DNA of 64,000 nt from Trichostrongylus colubriformis (GCA_963978905.1 OZ022259.1:21054068-21118067); one strand, 5' to 3'. Shown: positions 33,955 to 45,345, counted from the first letter of the stretch. Notes: generated by a model not told the origin, from the letters alone. Numbers and translations: made by a program.

Positions 33955-34078
33955 TAGTCTGGCACTATGGCAAGATTCGAATTCAAATTCGTGAGCTCTC
34001 GCCGCGATCATCATGAACAGTTTGGCATTATGCCAAAACTTGAATTCGAATTCGTGGGCTCTCGCCACGATAACCATA
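33955..34078. repeat. two-unit tandem repeat, period about 62 bp
   Basis: Units share GGCA.TATG.CAA.A.TTCGAATTC.AATTCGTG.GCTCTCGCC.CGAT. Beside it, 34140-34172 is a lone right end of the GGCCGCGTTCATAC MITE family. Confidence 0.65.
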
Positions 34079-35094
34079 CAGTAGTGTGATTAGGTCGAGT
34101 GTTTTACAAACGGAGCACGTCACGAGATTGCCGCTGTCGCCGCCGGTGCCGCACAGTATGGACGCGGTCTAACGGCCTATCAAAAAAGCATCAAACATTA
34201 GGCTGGTATTTAAGCTGCGGACCATGCAAAATCTTTAGTAGGAGAACCTAACTGATGCTGCTGCTGCTGCTTGTAATGATGGCGAACAGAACGAACGAAA
34301 AAGTTCTCGCTGAGCATTGGTGTGTCATCTGGCTGCAATTACATGAGAACTGCATCAGGCGTTATGGCTGCTTGCGAAAAAGCAAGGGTAGTTCACCAGC
34401 CATGCAAAAAAAGGACGCAGCATCTGGATGCTTCATTTTTTCGACTCCAATAATTCATCGCTCTGAAATCCAGTTACTTTTTCATTTCATTTGGATGCAG
34501 CGTAGTATTAGCTAGTGGCGGAGTTACTGGATCTCATAATGTTTGGTACTTCCTGAAAATTATTAAGACGAGCTCGAAATCCGTAGCGTTCTGCTGGTTG
34601 GCCAGACCACTTGAATTTTCGCCATAATTCTCTTCATCAAAGTGCCTTTGTCAAATAATTACTTCAATTCAAAGTTCTCAAGCAATGAACATGGCTCTGA
34701 TTGGCGATTATCTATTGAGTTTGAAAATTTTTCCCTAGTTCGAGCATGACGCAGGAACGGAAATGGGAAATGCTCGATGGGAATGGGTGATGAAAACATT
34801 GCAAACTTAAGTCGATTGCTTTTCTCTTTTACGCCAATATGTATAGTGGGATTTATAATCGCCTAATATTCCGACCTTCTCGCCTTCCTCTCTTTTATGC
34901 TCGTCAAAAACGACAAATGTCACGCCAAGGGGAATTATCTTTATCCCTTCCGTTCATATTCGATAAGGTTAGCGTTACAATACACCACAGTATTGCTCGA
35001 GCACAGTTGCAGAATGGTATTATAAATATCATTGGGTTTACGCATAATTAATGCGACCCTTTTAACATTTTTATTTAGCGAAAACAGCAATAAA
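34079..35094. other. no gene recognised
   Basis: Apart from the MITE end, a (CTG)n stretch at about 34255-34272 and AT-rich sequence. Frames at 34255 and 34839 lack support. Confidence 0.4.
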
Positions 35095-35109
35095 ATTCAG
35101 CAAAAACGA

Positions 35110-35290
35110 GTTCGAATGATTATTTGGGAGCGTCTTCGCCATCGCAATCAAGCGGTGCACAACGCATAAACTGCGTTCCCATACGGGAAACCAGAAGATT
35201 GTGCAAGGATTGACAGATCTATAAGCTTTAGTGTAGGGCTTGTAGTAGCACGTACATTAGGGAAGCAGGAAGAGATTTTGATATTACATC
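35110..35290 (+). pseudogene. Penelope-like element GIY-YIG region, fragment 1
   Basis: Reads FPYGKPEDCARI followed by a decayed SISFSVGLVVART. It aligns with fragment 2 at GGGAAACCAGAAGATTGTG and TAGGGCTTGTAGTAGCACGTA. Confidence 0.65.
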
Positions 35291-35670
35291 TAGTTTTTTC
35301 AGTATTTAACAGCGTGACCAGAATCCCAGGAATCTACCGCTTCAGTCGTCGGCTATATACATTTCTTTGACGTCGTACATAATACATGCATGCAATGTCC
35401 CGTGGTACATCCCCTTCCAAAACTTGAAGTTCCCCGAGTGAAAATTGACTGATAAAAAGGTAAGCAAACAAATAAGGGAAATATTTGAATTAATAATTCT
35501 CCAAGTTTTCTCTTCATGTGGCCACGGCGTGATGTAACGATTCTTTATTGTGTTAAGTCAGCGGAAGTTACCTCTATGCCTTCCGTTTAGTTTATCTCCG
35601 ATAGAGTTAGTGCAGTATTATTCAGTATTATTAGTATTAATACAGTACTATTTACGCACAGTTACACATT

Positions 35671-35922
35671 GACGTTGCATTAAGGAACATTCCTAATGAT
35701 AAAATTAAGCGTCAGCTTGTTCGCAACAGACTGTACGATAAGCAGTTCATAACGCCAAAACTGCATTACTGCCCTAACGGAAAACCAGGAGATTGTGAAA
35801 GGGTTGGCGTAATTTATGATCTTCAATGTAGGGCTTTTAGTAGCACGTACCCTGAGGAGTCAGGGAGGGTGCTGACTATCCGTGACAAGGACATTCAGCT
35901 AGAAAGAGTTGTGGTATTTTAA
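35671..35922 (+). pseudogene. Penelope-like element GIY-YIG region, fragment 2
   Basis: Open frame ending at TAA 35920-35922: RNIPNDKIKRQLVRNRLYDK, then CPNGKPGDCERVGVIYDLQC, then EESGRVLTIRDKDIQLE. The order (RNRLYD, CP.G..GDC...GVIY.L.C, ETGR.L..R..EH) is the linker and GIY-YIG endonuclease of Penelope-like retroelements. The catalytic YIGETGR is degraded to TYPEESGR, and the RT is not present in this window. Confidence 0.75.
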
Positions 35923-36534
35923 GCACATCCTTCGGCAAGCATAAAATGGAAGAGTGTAACGGGAAAATTTTGCTAAGATGTGCTATATTTTGGGCGTGTA
36001 TAGCGTTATGATCGTGGATCGACACGCGCGGCAAATTTCGGGCAACTTCAATGCGGCGTTCGATTCGTTATTGGCAACGCAGTTTTGCACAGAGGCGCAA
36101 TTTTTGCGCAACCGACAACGCAACGTACAATGCCCAAACATCTCAAAACCAGAGCCTGATTTGACACTACAGATCTTACGGGTTTGTGAGATTGTGCACT
36201 AGTCCAGTGTTGTGGGTAGCTCCACTTCACCCTCAGCTTTGTACATAACGTCGGGGAATGCTACTCACTCGTCCACCCCATTTTGAGAGTAGGACTGTTT
36301 TTCGATTGTAAGTGCAGTTTCTGTGTAATGTGTTCGTCTATAGTATATATTATTTATGATTCAACAGATTTAGTTAGTTTCACGTAATTAGGTATGTTTA
36401 CTGTTCAGTACATTCATAGTTTCCGTCTTTTAGTCTATTGCCTACTTCAATTCTGCCTGTAGCTATATGACATCTGATGGCGCGTCACGGCACGCATAAA
36501 TAAATAGATAAATAAATACGTTGCGTTGTTCGAG
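35923..36534. other. spacer between Penelope-like fragments
   Basis: No supported gene. GGAAAATTTTGCTAAGATGTG at 35962 has a counterpart at 36726, showing the repeat unit extends past the coding relic. Confidence 0.4.
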
Positions 36535-36755
36535 GCGCTTGTGCAAACCGGGAGATTGTAGAATGGTTGGCATGATTTATGAGCTTCAGTGATGGCCCGT
36601 TAGTAGCACGTGCCCTGAGGAATTAGGAATGGTAGTGGCTATCTATGTCAAGGGCATTCAGCTAGAAAGAGGTGTGGTATTACAACCTCTTCACTTGACT
36701 GGCATAAAATGGAGGATTGTAACGGGGAAAATTTTGCTGTGATGCGTTTTATTTT
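36535..36755 (+). pseudogene. Penelope-like element GIY-YIG region, fragment 3
   Basis: Parallels fragment 2 from AACCGGGAGATTGTAGAATG through TAGCACGTGCCCTGAGGA to GGGGAAAATTTTGCTGTGA. Frame breaks are more frequent. Confidence 0.65.
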
Positions 36756-37130
36756 GGCGCGAAATTCCTTCAAGGGATGTATTTGGAATCGTTTTGGATT
36801 TTCACAAGAAAACCACGAATGAATACTTGAATGAGTGTTTTTTGATTACCAATCATCTCTTGCCTTTTTTATCACAGCGCAAGCTGGTGAGCTGCCGTAA
36901 GGGCGCCGTGTGCGACAAAGCTTTTTGCCGTATATGGAGTATAAAGTAAAGAAAGACTCATTTGCTCACACTGACACATGTAATTAGGGTGTGAGCTCCT
37001 GCTCCGCAAGTGGAATCTGGGATTAGTCTGTTATTCCATTACCGGGTTGTCCGGGAGCCATTCGAACCGACGCCACAAACGACGCTAGAGGGGAGGAGCC
37101 GCTTGTTCGGGTATTTTAGGAATCAAAGGG

Positions 37131-37175
37131 CCTTTGAAAAAGACGAGAAAGTCGAAACGTTAGGGTAATAACGAT
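37131..37175 (+). repeat. Penelope-type terminal motif, hammerhead-like
   Basis: CCTTTGAAAAAGACGAGAAA then GTCGAAACGTTAGGGTAATAA. The GAC/GTC stem followed by GAAACGT matches the 3' half of the hammerhead ribozymes carried in Penelope-like terminal repeats. The CTGATGA half is degraded. It lies 375 bp after GIY-YIG fragment 3 on the same strand. Confidence 0.5.
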
Positions 37176-38933
37176 TCCGCTATTAACATCGTATTGGCAT
37201 GAATAAGGACCTTATGGGACCTTTGTGAACAGAATCATATGCTAGTCAAGTTGTTGCCACTAAGGAAGGGGAATCTTGAGAGCAGGGTCTCGCAGGGAGG
37301 AGAAGAATGACAGTTTTTCTAATTTTTTTTCTGGTCCATATAACGTTTAATTTGGATTTCTCCGTTTTCTCCAGCTCTACCCTCAAGGTGGTAAATGACA
37401 ACTTCATGCCTGACAAATCAAAAATCCAATTCATAGAAAGCGCGGTAGAATAAAACTTCACAGAATTATGCAGTGCTTATGAGTTTAAGGCGAAGTTACT
37501 GCCGCCGTCATGACACTCCCTTCCTGAATATCGGATTTGAGGATCAGATCCCGCCTAGACCGGTCAGGTTTTTTCCTCTTCGGGGTTAAGCAGGCAGAAG
37601 GAAAAATGCTCTCAGGTACACGTATTACCTTTCAATACATTCTCTACCATTCTGATTTGAGAGGATGGAGGTTCAGGAAAAAATTCGTTCAAGAAATGGA
37701 AGTGCATCCAAAAGACACTACGATGCCAAGCGGAAATAGTGTACGTGGCGTATAGCGGAACCACGTTAGTGCTTCATCTTTCATGCTTTCACCTCCCTCT
37801 TCCGGCAAATCGACTCTACGATCCCATCGTATTTAAAGGCACCGTTATGTGTAGTTTTGGCTAATTTTTGGAATCCAATTTTAATTTTTGAAATATGAAA
37901 CGAAAGTAGGTAAGCTAAGTATTGCAGCAGTAGAGAAAGAAGGACCAAGCTGGCAAAAAAAATCCGATAAATAGGATCTCTTTGCAAAAATGTTTCGATT
38001 ATGGACGATTGTGGTGGGCCAAAACACCAGTTGTTCGAGCGATTCAGCACTCTCGCTGCAATGGCATACTGGGCGCCTAAGCACCAAGCCAAAATCGGGT
38101 GAGTAATATACTTCAGTTACTCTTTTTTTTTTTTCGCGCGAGAAATTTTAGCCGAATCCATTTTTATCCATTTATTTTCGCTCTGATTGTTTCTAGTGGT
38201 CGCTGATTTCAGTGGCAGAGCTCGTATACAATAAACAAATGAAAAGAGTTTGTACTGCGTCACAACAGGTTACGATGGTGTCGGCTTGCTACCCCCTCGC
38301 AGTAACTCGGCCATCGGCAGCAGCGCACTGCGAGACATGGCCACACAAGGCCGCGATAAAGACCCCAAGCCACGCACTTTCGAGCGCATTCACCACCGAT
38401 AATCTCTTCGATTTTCGAATTTCATTTACTGAAAATATAACTCTCCACTTCTCAATAGTGCCTTAAATGACATCCAGTGGGGTCTTATGTCGGTCAACGA
38501 GAGAAGGAAGTGGTCCGAATGTTCCACAACACCTACCACATGTATTATCTCCTATTGATGACCACTATTTAAGTTCTCGTCTACCGCTTTCGAGAAGTTC
38601 TGCTGGATTTTACAGAACGGTAGATCAGCATCGATTGGACAGCGACCGGTAGATCAGCATCGATTGGATAACAACCGGTAGATCGGCACTGATCGGATGA
38701 CGACGATCATTTCCATGGGACAGAGTTGCCCAGGTCAGTACACTATCGATCTACACTTCGTCGGCTCCACTCGTTTGTTACGGAAAGTGAGTACTTATTT
38801 GTTACGCATTCTTTTAAGCTTTATCTACTTTTGAACATTGTTATACACATTTACTTTTTACTATGTGTACCTTCACTTTATTTTACTTCACATACATTTT
38901 ATTTTATGCTTGCTTTCTTTTCTTGGGTCATTC
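37176..38933. other. unassigned; short tandem repeat at 38622-38700
   Basis: 38622-38700 contains three units of GGTAGATCAGCATCGATTGG-type sequence (period about 31 bp). A plus-strand frame at 38212-38466 after a TGATTTCAG acceptor (AELVYNKQMKRVCTASQQVT) could be an exon but is unrecognised. A minus-strand frame at 37781-38092 is hydrophobic and unsupported. Confidence 0.35.
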
Positions 38934-39138
38934 CGGGGGGAGACGCAATTTTGCGTCAAGGTCGAAGCTCCCTTCCCTCCCTAGGCTTAGGCTAAAATTG
39001 ATATCCTCTCCTTCCACATGAAAAAGCATTTGTCAAAGCATAGGTTTCATCTGCTTTAGCCTAAGCCTAGGGAGGGAAAGAAGCTCGACGTCGATGAAAA
39101 TTTGACGCAAAGTTGCGTCTCCCCCCCCCCCCCCCGAC
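38934..39138. repeat. palindromic MITE ending in G/C tracts
   Basis: GGGGGGAGACGCAATTTTGC at the left is inverted at about 39100-39126, followed by 15 C at 39121-39135. The inner arms CCCTCCCTAGGCTTAGGCTAAA and complement also pair. About 205 bp. Confidence 0.8.
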
Positions 39139-39784
39139 TTGAATTGACCCCTTTTCTTTTTAAACCTTCATTGAGGAAGCTTTTAGGTCGTCCTGCAACT
39201 ATAAACGCTATACAGTACGTGTCAAGTGCTTTGTAATCGATAAAAACGGCGATAAACTTTTCTACAGCATGATGTCGTATGGACAACGCGTCAGAGGTAA
39301 GTTTTCTGGGTTTCCAGAAAATCAACACGGCTTCCGCAGTAATCGTTAATCGATTATTCGAAATGAAACTTTTGATGGAAATGGGATCACCTTTCTGACC
39401 CTTTGTGTCGCTTCGTTCCATACCTTTTCTCATCAATTTTATATGTACATTCAAATTGTAACTGTAAGCTTTTTTATTTATTACCAGCTTATTACCAGAA
39501 GGCTATGCGATATCCACATCCGGCCCTCTGGCACCTTATGACAGCTGCCTGACCGGCAATTACTTGTAAATAAGGGCTGTGTAGCTTTATGTCGAATTCT
39601 CGCGCGGCGAGTGCGAGTTGAACTCCGCGTGTGATTGTGTACATTGCGTACACTCTCTTTGCAATTTTACGCTTTACGCTTCAAAGCTTTATAAAATACG
39701 CGCGAGCATTACAGAGAAAAAATACGTAAACATGCAATCAAATAAACAAGTAGGCAGGAACAACGTTTGCAGCAATCATGTAAA
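39139..39784. other. no supported gene
   Basis: A 132-codon minus-strand frame (39454-39056) includes the MITE and has no convincing family match. A GCGGCGAGTGCGAGTTGAAC segment at 39605 is a fragment of the GCGGCGTCGCACTCG repeat family. Confidence 0.35.
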
Positions 39785-40113
39785 ACAGCAATTTCTTTGA
39801 AGGGCCCTAACGGTACCAGCCCCTTGCGTCCTTGGCGGGATTCCAACTGATTGCGGGAAGTCGTGTTGATGGCGCAGTGAGTGCGACGCCGCAAAGCGAA
39901 TATTTGACACAAGGTTGCAATTGTTTTCGTTTACACAAATAGCCCACTCTGTGATGGGTTTAGTTCAGGCGACGCTTCTCACAGGGTGTGTAGCCTCATG
40001 TCGAATTTTCGCTATGCGGCGTCGCACTCGCGACGCCATCACCACGTCTTGCCGCGGTCCGTTGGAATTCCACTCAGGACGCAAAGGGCTAGTATCATGG
40101 AGGTCCTCCGAAG
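39785..40113. repeat. inverted pair of a dispersed repeat
   Basis: 39785-39925 is the reverse complement (diverged) of 39985-40113. The plus copy runs CGAATTTTCGCTATGCGGCG, TCGCACTCGCGACGCCATCA, TTGGAATTCCACTCAGGACG, GGTCCTCCGAAG. Other copies are at 26512-26610 and, partly, 22803-22905. Confidence 0.7.
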
Positions 40114-41282
40114 AAATAGCTGCTTATCTCATCATTATCTGGAAATAATAACTTTCGTATCCTCAAATGGCAAAATAGTAGCATAAAAAGTAAAAAAAAC
40201 AACAACATTACATGATAACAATCATAATCAAGGAATAGTTTATCCGGGCGTGAAATTTCCAAGGGGATGTACGCAATGTACGCAATCACACGCGAAGAAA
40301 TCTGTCGCGCCGCTCGCTGCGCGCGGCCGCGCGAAAATTCTACATGAGTCTACGCATCCCTCCTCAGATAACCTAACATATGTACCCGCACGCCATCCTA
40401 GTGTGTGACGCCAGCACACCGCAGAATGACAGCAAGAGTGCTAAATAGGTGTTTATATAAGTAGAAGCTGCTGTCACTACGATAACGTAGCCTTACAGGG
40501 ACACTCTATCACCCAACAGTTTCTCCCTACTCAGAACGGTTTTTTGCTCTATCATTCCCTAATCACAATCACTCACTTGTGGACGGACAGACATACCGAC
40601 AAATCCACCGATAGCTAAAGGCAGACCGACTGACAAACAGGCGTACAAAGTTAGTGATTTATATAATAGAAGATTACTAACATGATTCAAGGAATGATAT
40701 GAAAAAGGGAAACGAGAGCATTTATGACGCAATACCCTGTATAGTTTTACATTGCACTAGACACACCTAACTGCACCCAAAACGGCTGTAACGGCTCTTT
40801 TCCAACAGCATGTGATAGCAATGAAGTTCCTTTCAAATATGTAGAGCAAGGGAATACAAATTATAGCCCATGCGTAATTTGAGGGAGGAGCTCCGAGACA
40901 GTGGAAACAACTCCCATGGGGAAAAAGGGTTCTACGGTGGAACCATCTCGGACAGGGATCAAGCATTGATTCAGGAACTCGGAAGTTAAGGAGGAAGGGC
41001 TGCATTATGAGTTGGAAAGTAGGTCGTATTCTTAACAATTTTACGCAACACACACTTGACCTACGGTAATGCCCCTTTTCCCTCCCTAAAGTGTGGTTAG
41101 AATTTACAGCCATCTGACTGATAATAGCATTTTTGAGTCTTGTGTAACACGAAACCATACCTCGTTTTATATATTCGAATATTAACTCGTTTAGAAGTCG
41201 TATGTAACAGAAGAATACGACTTCGTACCATTAGGTGTGATTGGTGCAATGGTACACAATGCACGCTGTTGCGTCGCAATAT
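40114..41282. other. no gene recognised
   Basis: Contains a GC-rich CGCTCGCTGCGCGCGGCCGC piece at 40311 resembling 22975-22998. A 133-codon minus frame (41158-40757) has no motif or splice support. Confidence 0.35.
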
Positions 41283-41604
41283 GCGCGCCCCAGGGCACTC
41301 CCAGGTGTCGAGGAAAATGGCCGCTTCAGTGCGCCCCCCCCCCTCTTCGGGTCTCAAATGCGACCCCCCCCCTACTGGCTTCCACAGCACCGCAAGATTG
41401 TATGATTGCTATATTTCATGTTTTGTGTAGTTGTATTGATTTCTTTTGTAATAAATGTTACAGTACAAATATTGCGAACATTTATTTTTCCCTTAGGCAC
41501 AGTAAAAGGTAATCGAAGAAGTACAAACCAAAAAAAAATTACAATTTCACACATTAAATCCTATTAAATCGAACACGAAATATAAAGGAAACAAAAAAAT
41601 CTTT

Positions 41605-42663
41605 CTTTCTGAAACTTCTCTCGTTTTACTCGGGTACTTCTTCAACGGACCTAAAAAAAGCAAAACCAAACATATATAGATGAAGTAAAAGACGAAAATG
41701 TATAAAAAGAGCATGACAAGAATGAGTGAACAATATTAAACATGAAGAATAAAAAGAAAACAACAAACCTCGTTTCCTGAACGCCTTCCCTCGATTTAAT
41801 CGGCCACTTCCTCAACGGACCTGAAAAAGCAAAACCAAACATATATAGATAAAGTAAAAGACGAAAATGTATAAAAAGAGCATTACAAGAATGAGTGAAC
41901 AATATTAAACATGAAGAATGAAAAGAAAACAACAAACCTCGTTTCCTGAACGCCTTCCCTCGATTTAATCGGCCACTTCTTCAACGGACCTGAAAAAGCA
42001 AAATCAAACATATATAGGTAAAGCAAAACGCGAAAATGTAAGAAAAATAGTAACATAAGAATAAGTGAACAATATTAAACATGAAGAACGAAAAGGAAAC
42101 AACAGACCTCATTTTCTGAAAAAAAAGCAACATACCTTCCTGCGGGCGGCGTCGGACTTCACTACCAAAAAATACCTGAAAAAAAGTACATGAAATAAGC
42201 ATTAAAGACATTGAAACATTAAGTACAACGTAAATATTACGACTAATTATGAAAAACAGTCAAAGAACAATTGCAAGATCTGAAAAAAAGCAACATACCT
42301 TCCTACGGGAGGCGTTTGGATTTCACGATGAAGAATACCTGAAAAAAGGACATGAAATGAGCATTAGAAACATTTAAACATAAAGCATAATGGAAACTAT
42401 ACGACTATATATGAAAAATATTCAATATATATAACAAATTCTGAAAAAAAGCAACATACCTTGATGCGGCGCGCGTCCGAACTTCGACCATGAACGATAC
42501 CTAAAAAAAGGACATGAAATAAGCATTAGAAACATTTAAACATAAAGCATAATGAAAACTATACGACTATATATGAAAAATATTCAATGTACATAACAAA
42601 TTCTGAAAAAAAAGCAACATACCTTGATGCGATCAACGGGACGGCTTCGACTATTGACGAAAT
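41605..42663 (-). repeat. tandem array of 40-52-bp blocks with splice-like flanks
   Basis: Two adjacent arrays. Array A has a period of 169 bp, with 52-nt blocks at 41769-41820 and 41938-41989 and a partial block ending at 41650. Array B has a period of about 162 bp, with blocks at 42136-42175, 42299-42338, 42460-42500 and 42623-42663. On the minus strand each complete block is preceded by a T-run plus CAG or TAG and followed by GTATGTTGC (B) or GTTTGTTG (A), the form of nematode splice sites. An 8-nt block AAAATGAG lies at 42108-42115. Joining the four B blocks and the 8-nt block gives one open phase until a stop in the first 52-nt block. Spacers of about 120 bp between B blocks are AT-rich and highly alike, while the blocks differ. 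Whether they are exons is inference. Confidence 0.6.
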
Positions 42664-42904
42664 CTGAAAAAAACACATGTAAGCAAACATTAAACACATT
42701 TAAACATAAGGCACAACGAAACATGAGCATAAAAACATCAAAACATAAAACATAACAGAGCAAAACATGAAAAATACCTATTAAAAATTCAAAAACTTGA
42801 AATTCGCGGTAACATCAAAAGCGCTGCGGTTGCGTCGCGGCGTGCGAACCTGGAGCGCGCTAATCGACAAAAATGGCTGAAAATCGCGAAAGTAGACCTT
42901 GTTT

Positions 42905-43235
42905 GAACGACCATAACTTTCCTCATATTCCATGATTTGGGACTTCAGGTGTTTTTTGGAAAGAGCTAGGTTTGCTCTTTCTAATGACTACTTTAGTTGC
43001 TTCAAATGTTCAGAAATGAGAGAGGAATGCGAGTCGAGGATTAGTCGAGGAAAATGAAAATTGCATGCGGGTTTTTTGGCTTCTAACAGTTATAACTTTT
43101 TTTGTGCTGCATGTTTTGCAATCCCAGTTGTTTTTCTGAAACTAGAGACTTCGTTCTTTCCAACGCGCCCTCAAACTCCTTTGTAAGTTGCCTAGTTCTT
43201 GAGAAACGTGAGTCGAGGAAATGTCGAGGAAAATT
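42905..43235 (+). repeat. diverged two-unit tandem repeat
   Basis: Both units begin ATAACTTT, contain a TTTCTTTCCA-like or CTTTCTAATG block, and end GAGTCGAGGA, echoing the GTCGAGGA of the hAT termini. Units start near 42911 and 43091. Confidence 0.5.
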
Positions 43236-43764
43236 TTTTTGCAATCAAGAGCGTGACAGCGTCGCACAGAGAGCGTTCAAAACCTCCTCAAAAGCAGCCT
43301 CATACTTTCCAAACAATTTTGCTGGTAGCAGTGCAGTAAAACCAACACCTTAGCGTTCTCCATCCTTGCTCTGGGTATGCGCCATGCCTCCTACTTTCGC
43401 AGTAGATGTGATTGGAAGGGCAGTAGATGTAACTAGAAGGGTGGTTGGCCTAGTAAGATGATCTCGCGCGGCTATCAGATAGGACATACACTTGTGGCTT
43501 CGCTTGAGGGATCCGCCATGCACTGGGCTCCTGCTACGAGTTGCAGATAACATTGAAAGGGTGTTTCACGGTGCGAGTGATCAGTGAATACTCTTTGAAT
43601 GTTCAATGTTCTAGTGAACAGCGAATACATAAGTGCACTTCCCTGTGAACACAGTAGCGTTCTCCTCTCCACATTTCGCCTTTTTTTCGCCGATGACAAA
43701 GTGCATGAACAGCGCAGCACTGCATTGTCCCTGCACTTTATCATCGATAGCCGCCATTCCCTCA

Positions 43765-43788
43765 TATAAAAGGGCTCGCATATAAAAG
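43765..43788 (+). promoter_or_regulatory. twin TATA boxes upstream of the hAT transposase
   Basis: TATAAAAG at 43765-43772 and again at 43781-43788 within direct repeats (CATATAAAAG.G.CTCGC), about 160 bp upstream of the first recognised transposase exon. No initiator or start codon could be assigned. Confidence 0.4.
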
Positions 43789-43946
43789 AGCTCGCTCTGT
43801 CATATGCTCAGTGTGGCCGTATTCTTACTTGCTTTCTTTCTCTTTGGTCTTTGTTAACTTGATAAAGACATCTAGTGAAACCAACTTATGTTGATGTCAT
43901 AAGTTACTGCCTTATCCATCAACTTATCAATTTACTTCATTTGCAG

Positions 43947-44242
43947 ATCCCATTGCAAAGAATTGTTACAAGTGCTTGGAAATTGCTACAAAGAATGGCC
44001 ATTTTGGCGGGCCAAACGCTGCTCGACAACGGAGACGCATTAAGGATACCTCACGTGGTTATTCAGGTAAAATAATATTCACTATTAATAATTTCGGAGA
44101 CTGATTTCCTTCTTTGCAGGCCATCAAGTGTATACTTGTCATCCCTGCCAGCAATGCCGATCCTGAACGCAGTTTTTTGACAGCCATTAGGCTCAGAAGA
44201 GGTGAAAGGAGCAGATTAGGAGCTGAACCTCAGATAGGCTGA
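43947..44242 (+). pseudogene. hAT transposase, C-terminal dimerisation region (two exons)
   Basis: Exon 43947-44066 follows CATTTGCAG and ends CAG before GTAAAA. A 53-bp intron ends CTTTGCAG, and exon 44120-44242 ends in TGA. Both joins are phase 0. Exon 2 reads CILVIPASNADPERSFLTAI, matching the hAT C-terminal block (VPxSSAxxERxFS), then RLRRGERSRLG. This region mediates transposase dimerisation. Upstream exons with the RNase-H-like catalytic core were not found, so the gene is treated as partial. It sits inside the 41291-45337 element in its plus orientation. Confidence 0.75.
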
Positions 44243-45345
44243 TGAGGTGAGCTTTACCAAAGCCTAATGAGGTCAGCTTTACCAAATTTTAGCGCTCCAT
44301 ATAGTTTAATTTAAAACTGCCAATACTCATCTCCATATCAAAAATCTACTGCGGAGTTCAACACGATGAACTTACCATACTTATCGTTACGCCCGAAACT
44401 CTGGCCAAGCAGTGGGCTAACCCACTTCCTGGTCCAGGATTTTCGGCTCACATGCCATCGACATTTAAAATTTTTGAATGGTTTATGAAGCATGAGGGAA
44501 AGCCAATTGTTTCAGGTATTTTTCTACTACATGCCTCTCCGATCATGGTTGACTCAGGATTTCAGGTGCTGCACAAGATCTTGTAAAACATCTGCCCAGC
44601 ATTCCATGACCTCGTACAAGTTCATGAGCAGACCAGATGCACACGTCATACGACTGTCAAAAGAGATTGATGAAAAGCGAAAGCAATGATCTTTTCTTCT
44701 GGTGCTTTTCGTGATGATGATATGATAGAGACATTTCATAGGGCTTTACTTTTTATTTGAACAATGTGCATTAAACAATTTACATGCACCACTGCAACCA
44801 AATTACAACAATTCAACAACGTGAACAACAAGCATGCTTTGCTGGACTGCTTGTCTCCATTAAACGCCGTTCATAGTATGACTGGTGTAACCTAAAATAA
44901 AAATGTATTTTTCTTCTCCTAAATGGATACCGACATGTCGTTCTTGCACGCAACAATGAACTCTATGGTAGCAATGCAATAACATAAACGTATAGTTTAC
45001 GGCAATGTGAGTATATTGGTTCTATCCGCTACTAGATAGGCCCCTCCATAACGATGAGGTGTGTGTCATCATGGCAGCGCGATGGTGAGTGCTAAACGCG
45101 TAACGAGTCCATAAATGATGGCGGTCACCTTTTCAAGATGGTCTACACCCATCTGCGATTCAGACAGCGAGGTAGCGGTGGCTGTTTTCGTGTATGAGGG
45201 GCAGATATCGACTGTACGATGGGCTAGAGGAAATTCCCATAAAATTATCGCTTAGCTACAGATGCGACCCCCCCCCCTCCTGTCCGGTCGAGTGCGACCC
45301 CCCACGTCGAGGAATCCTCGACTCCCGGAGTGCCCTGGCGCGCCC

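Larger units (their letters stand above)
41291..45337 (+). mobile_element. hAT-superfamily DNA transposon, 4,047 bp
   Basis: Terminal inverted repeats CAGGGCACTCC at 41291-41301 and GGAGTGCCCTG at 45327-45337. They are flanked by a perfect 8-bp duplication GCGCGCCC (41283-41290 and 45338-45345), the diagnostic hAT target-site length. Subterminal GTCGAGGA and C-tracts occur at both ends. Inside are a minus-strand array of short blocks with splice-like flanks (41605-42663), a diverged tandem repeat (42905-43235), twin TATA boxes (43765-43788), a spliced transposase C-terminus (43947-44242) and an unassigned coding-like stretch at about 44367-44690. The transposase N-terminus and catalytic region were not recognised, so the element is probably non-autonomous or decayed. 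Confidence 0.9.

Noticed and set aside
39056..39454. 132-codon minus-strand frame resembling an RT segment (FIAVFIDYKALD)
   Set aside because: A single weak motif, no neighbouring RT blocks, and it extends through a palindromic MITE and a 15-C tract.
40757..41158. 133-codon minus-strand frame
   Set aside because: No domain, unusual composition and no splice signals.
41605..42663. CRISPR array
   Set aside because: The period of about 165 bp, AT-rich spacers with splice-like edges, and eukaryotic context do not fit CRISPR repeats and spacers.
43102..43353. 83-codon frame inside the hAT element
   Set aside because: Begins in a diverged tandem repeat and has no similarity to transposase.
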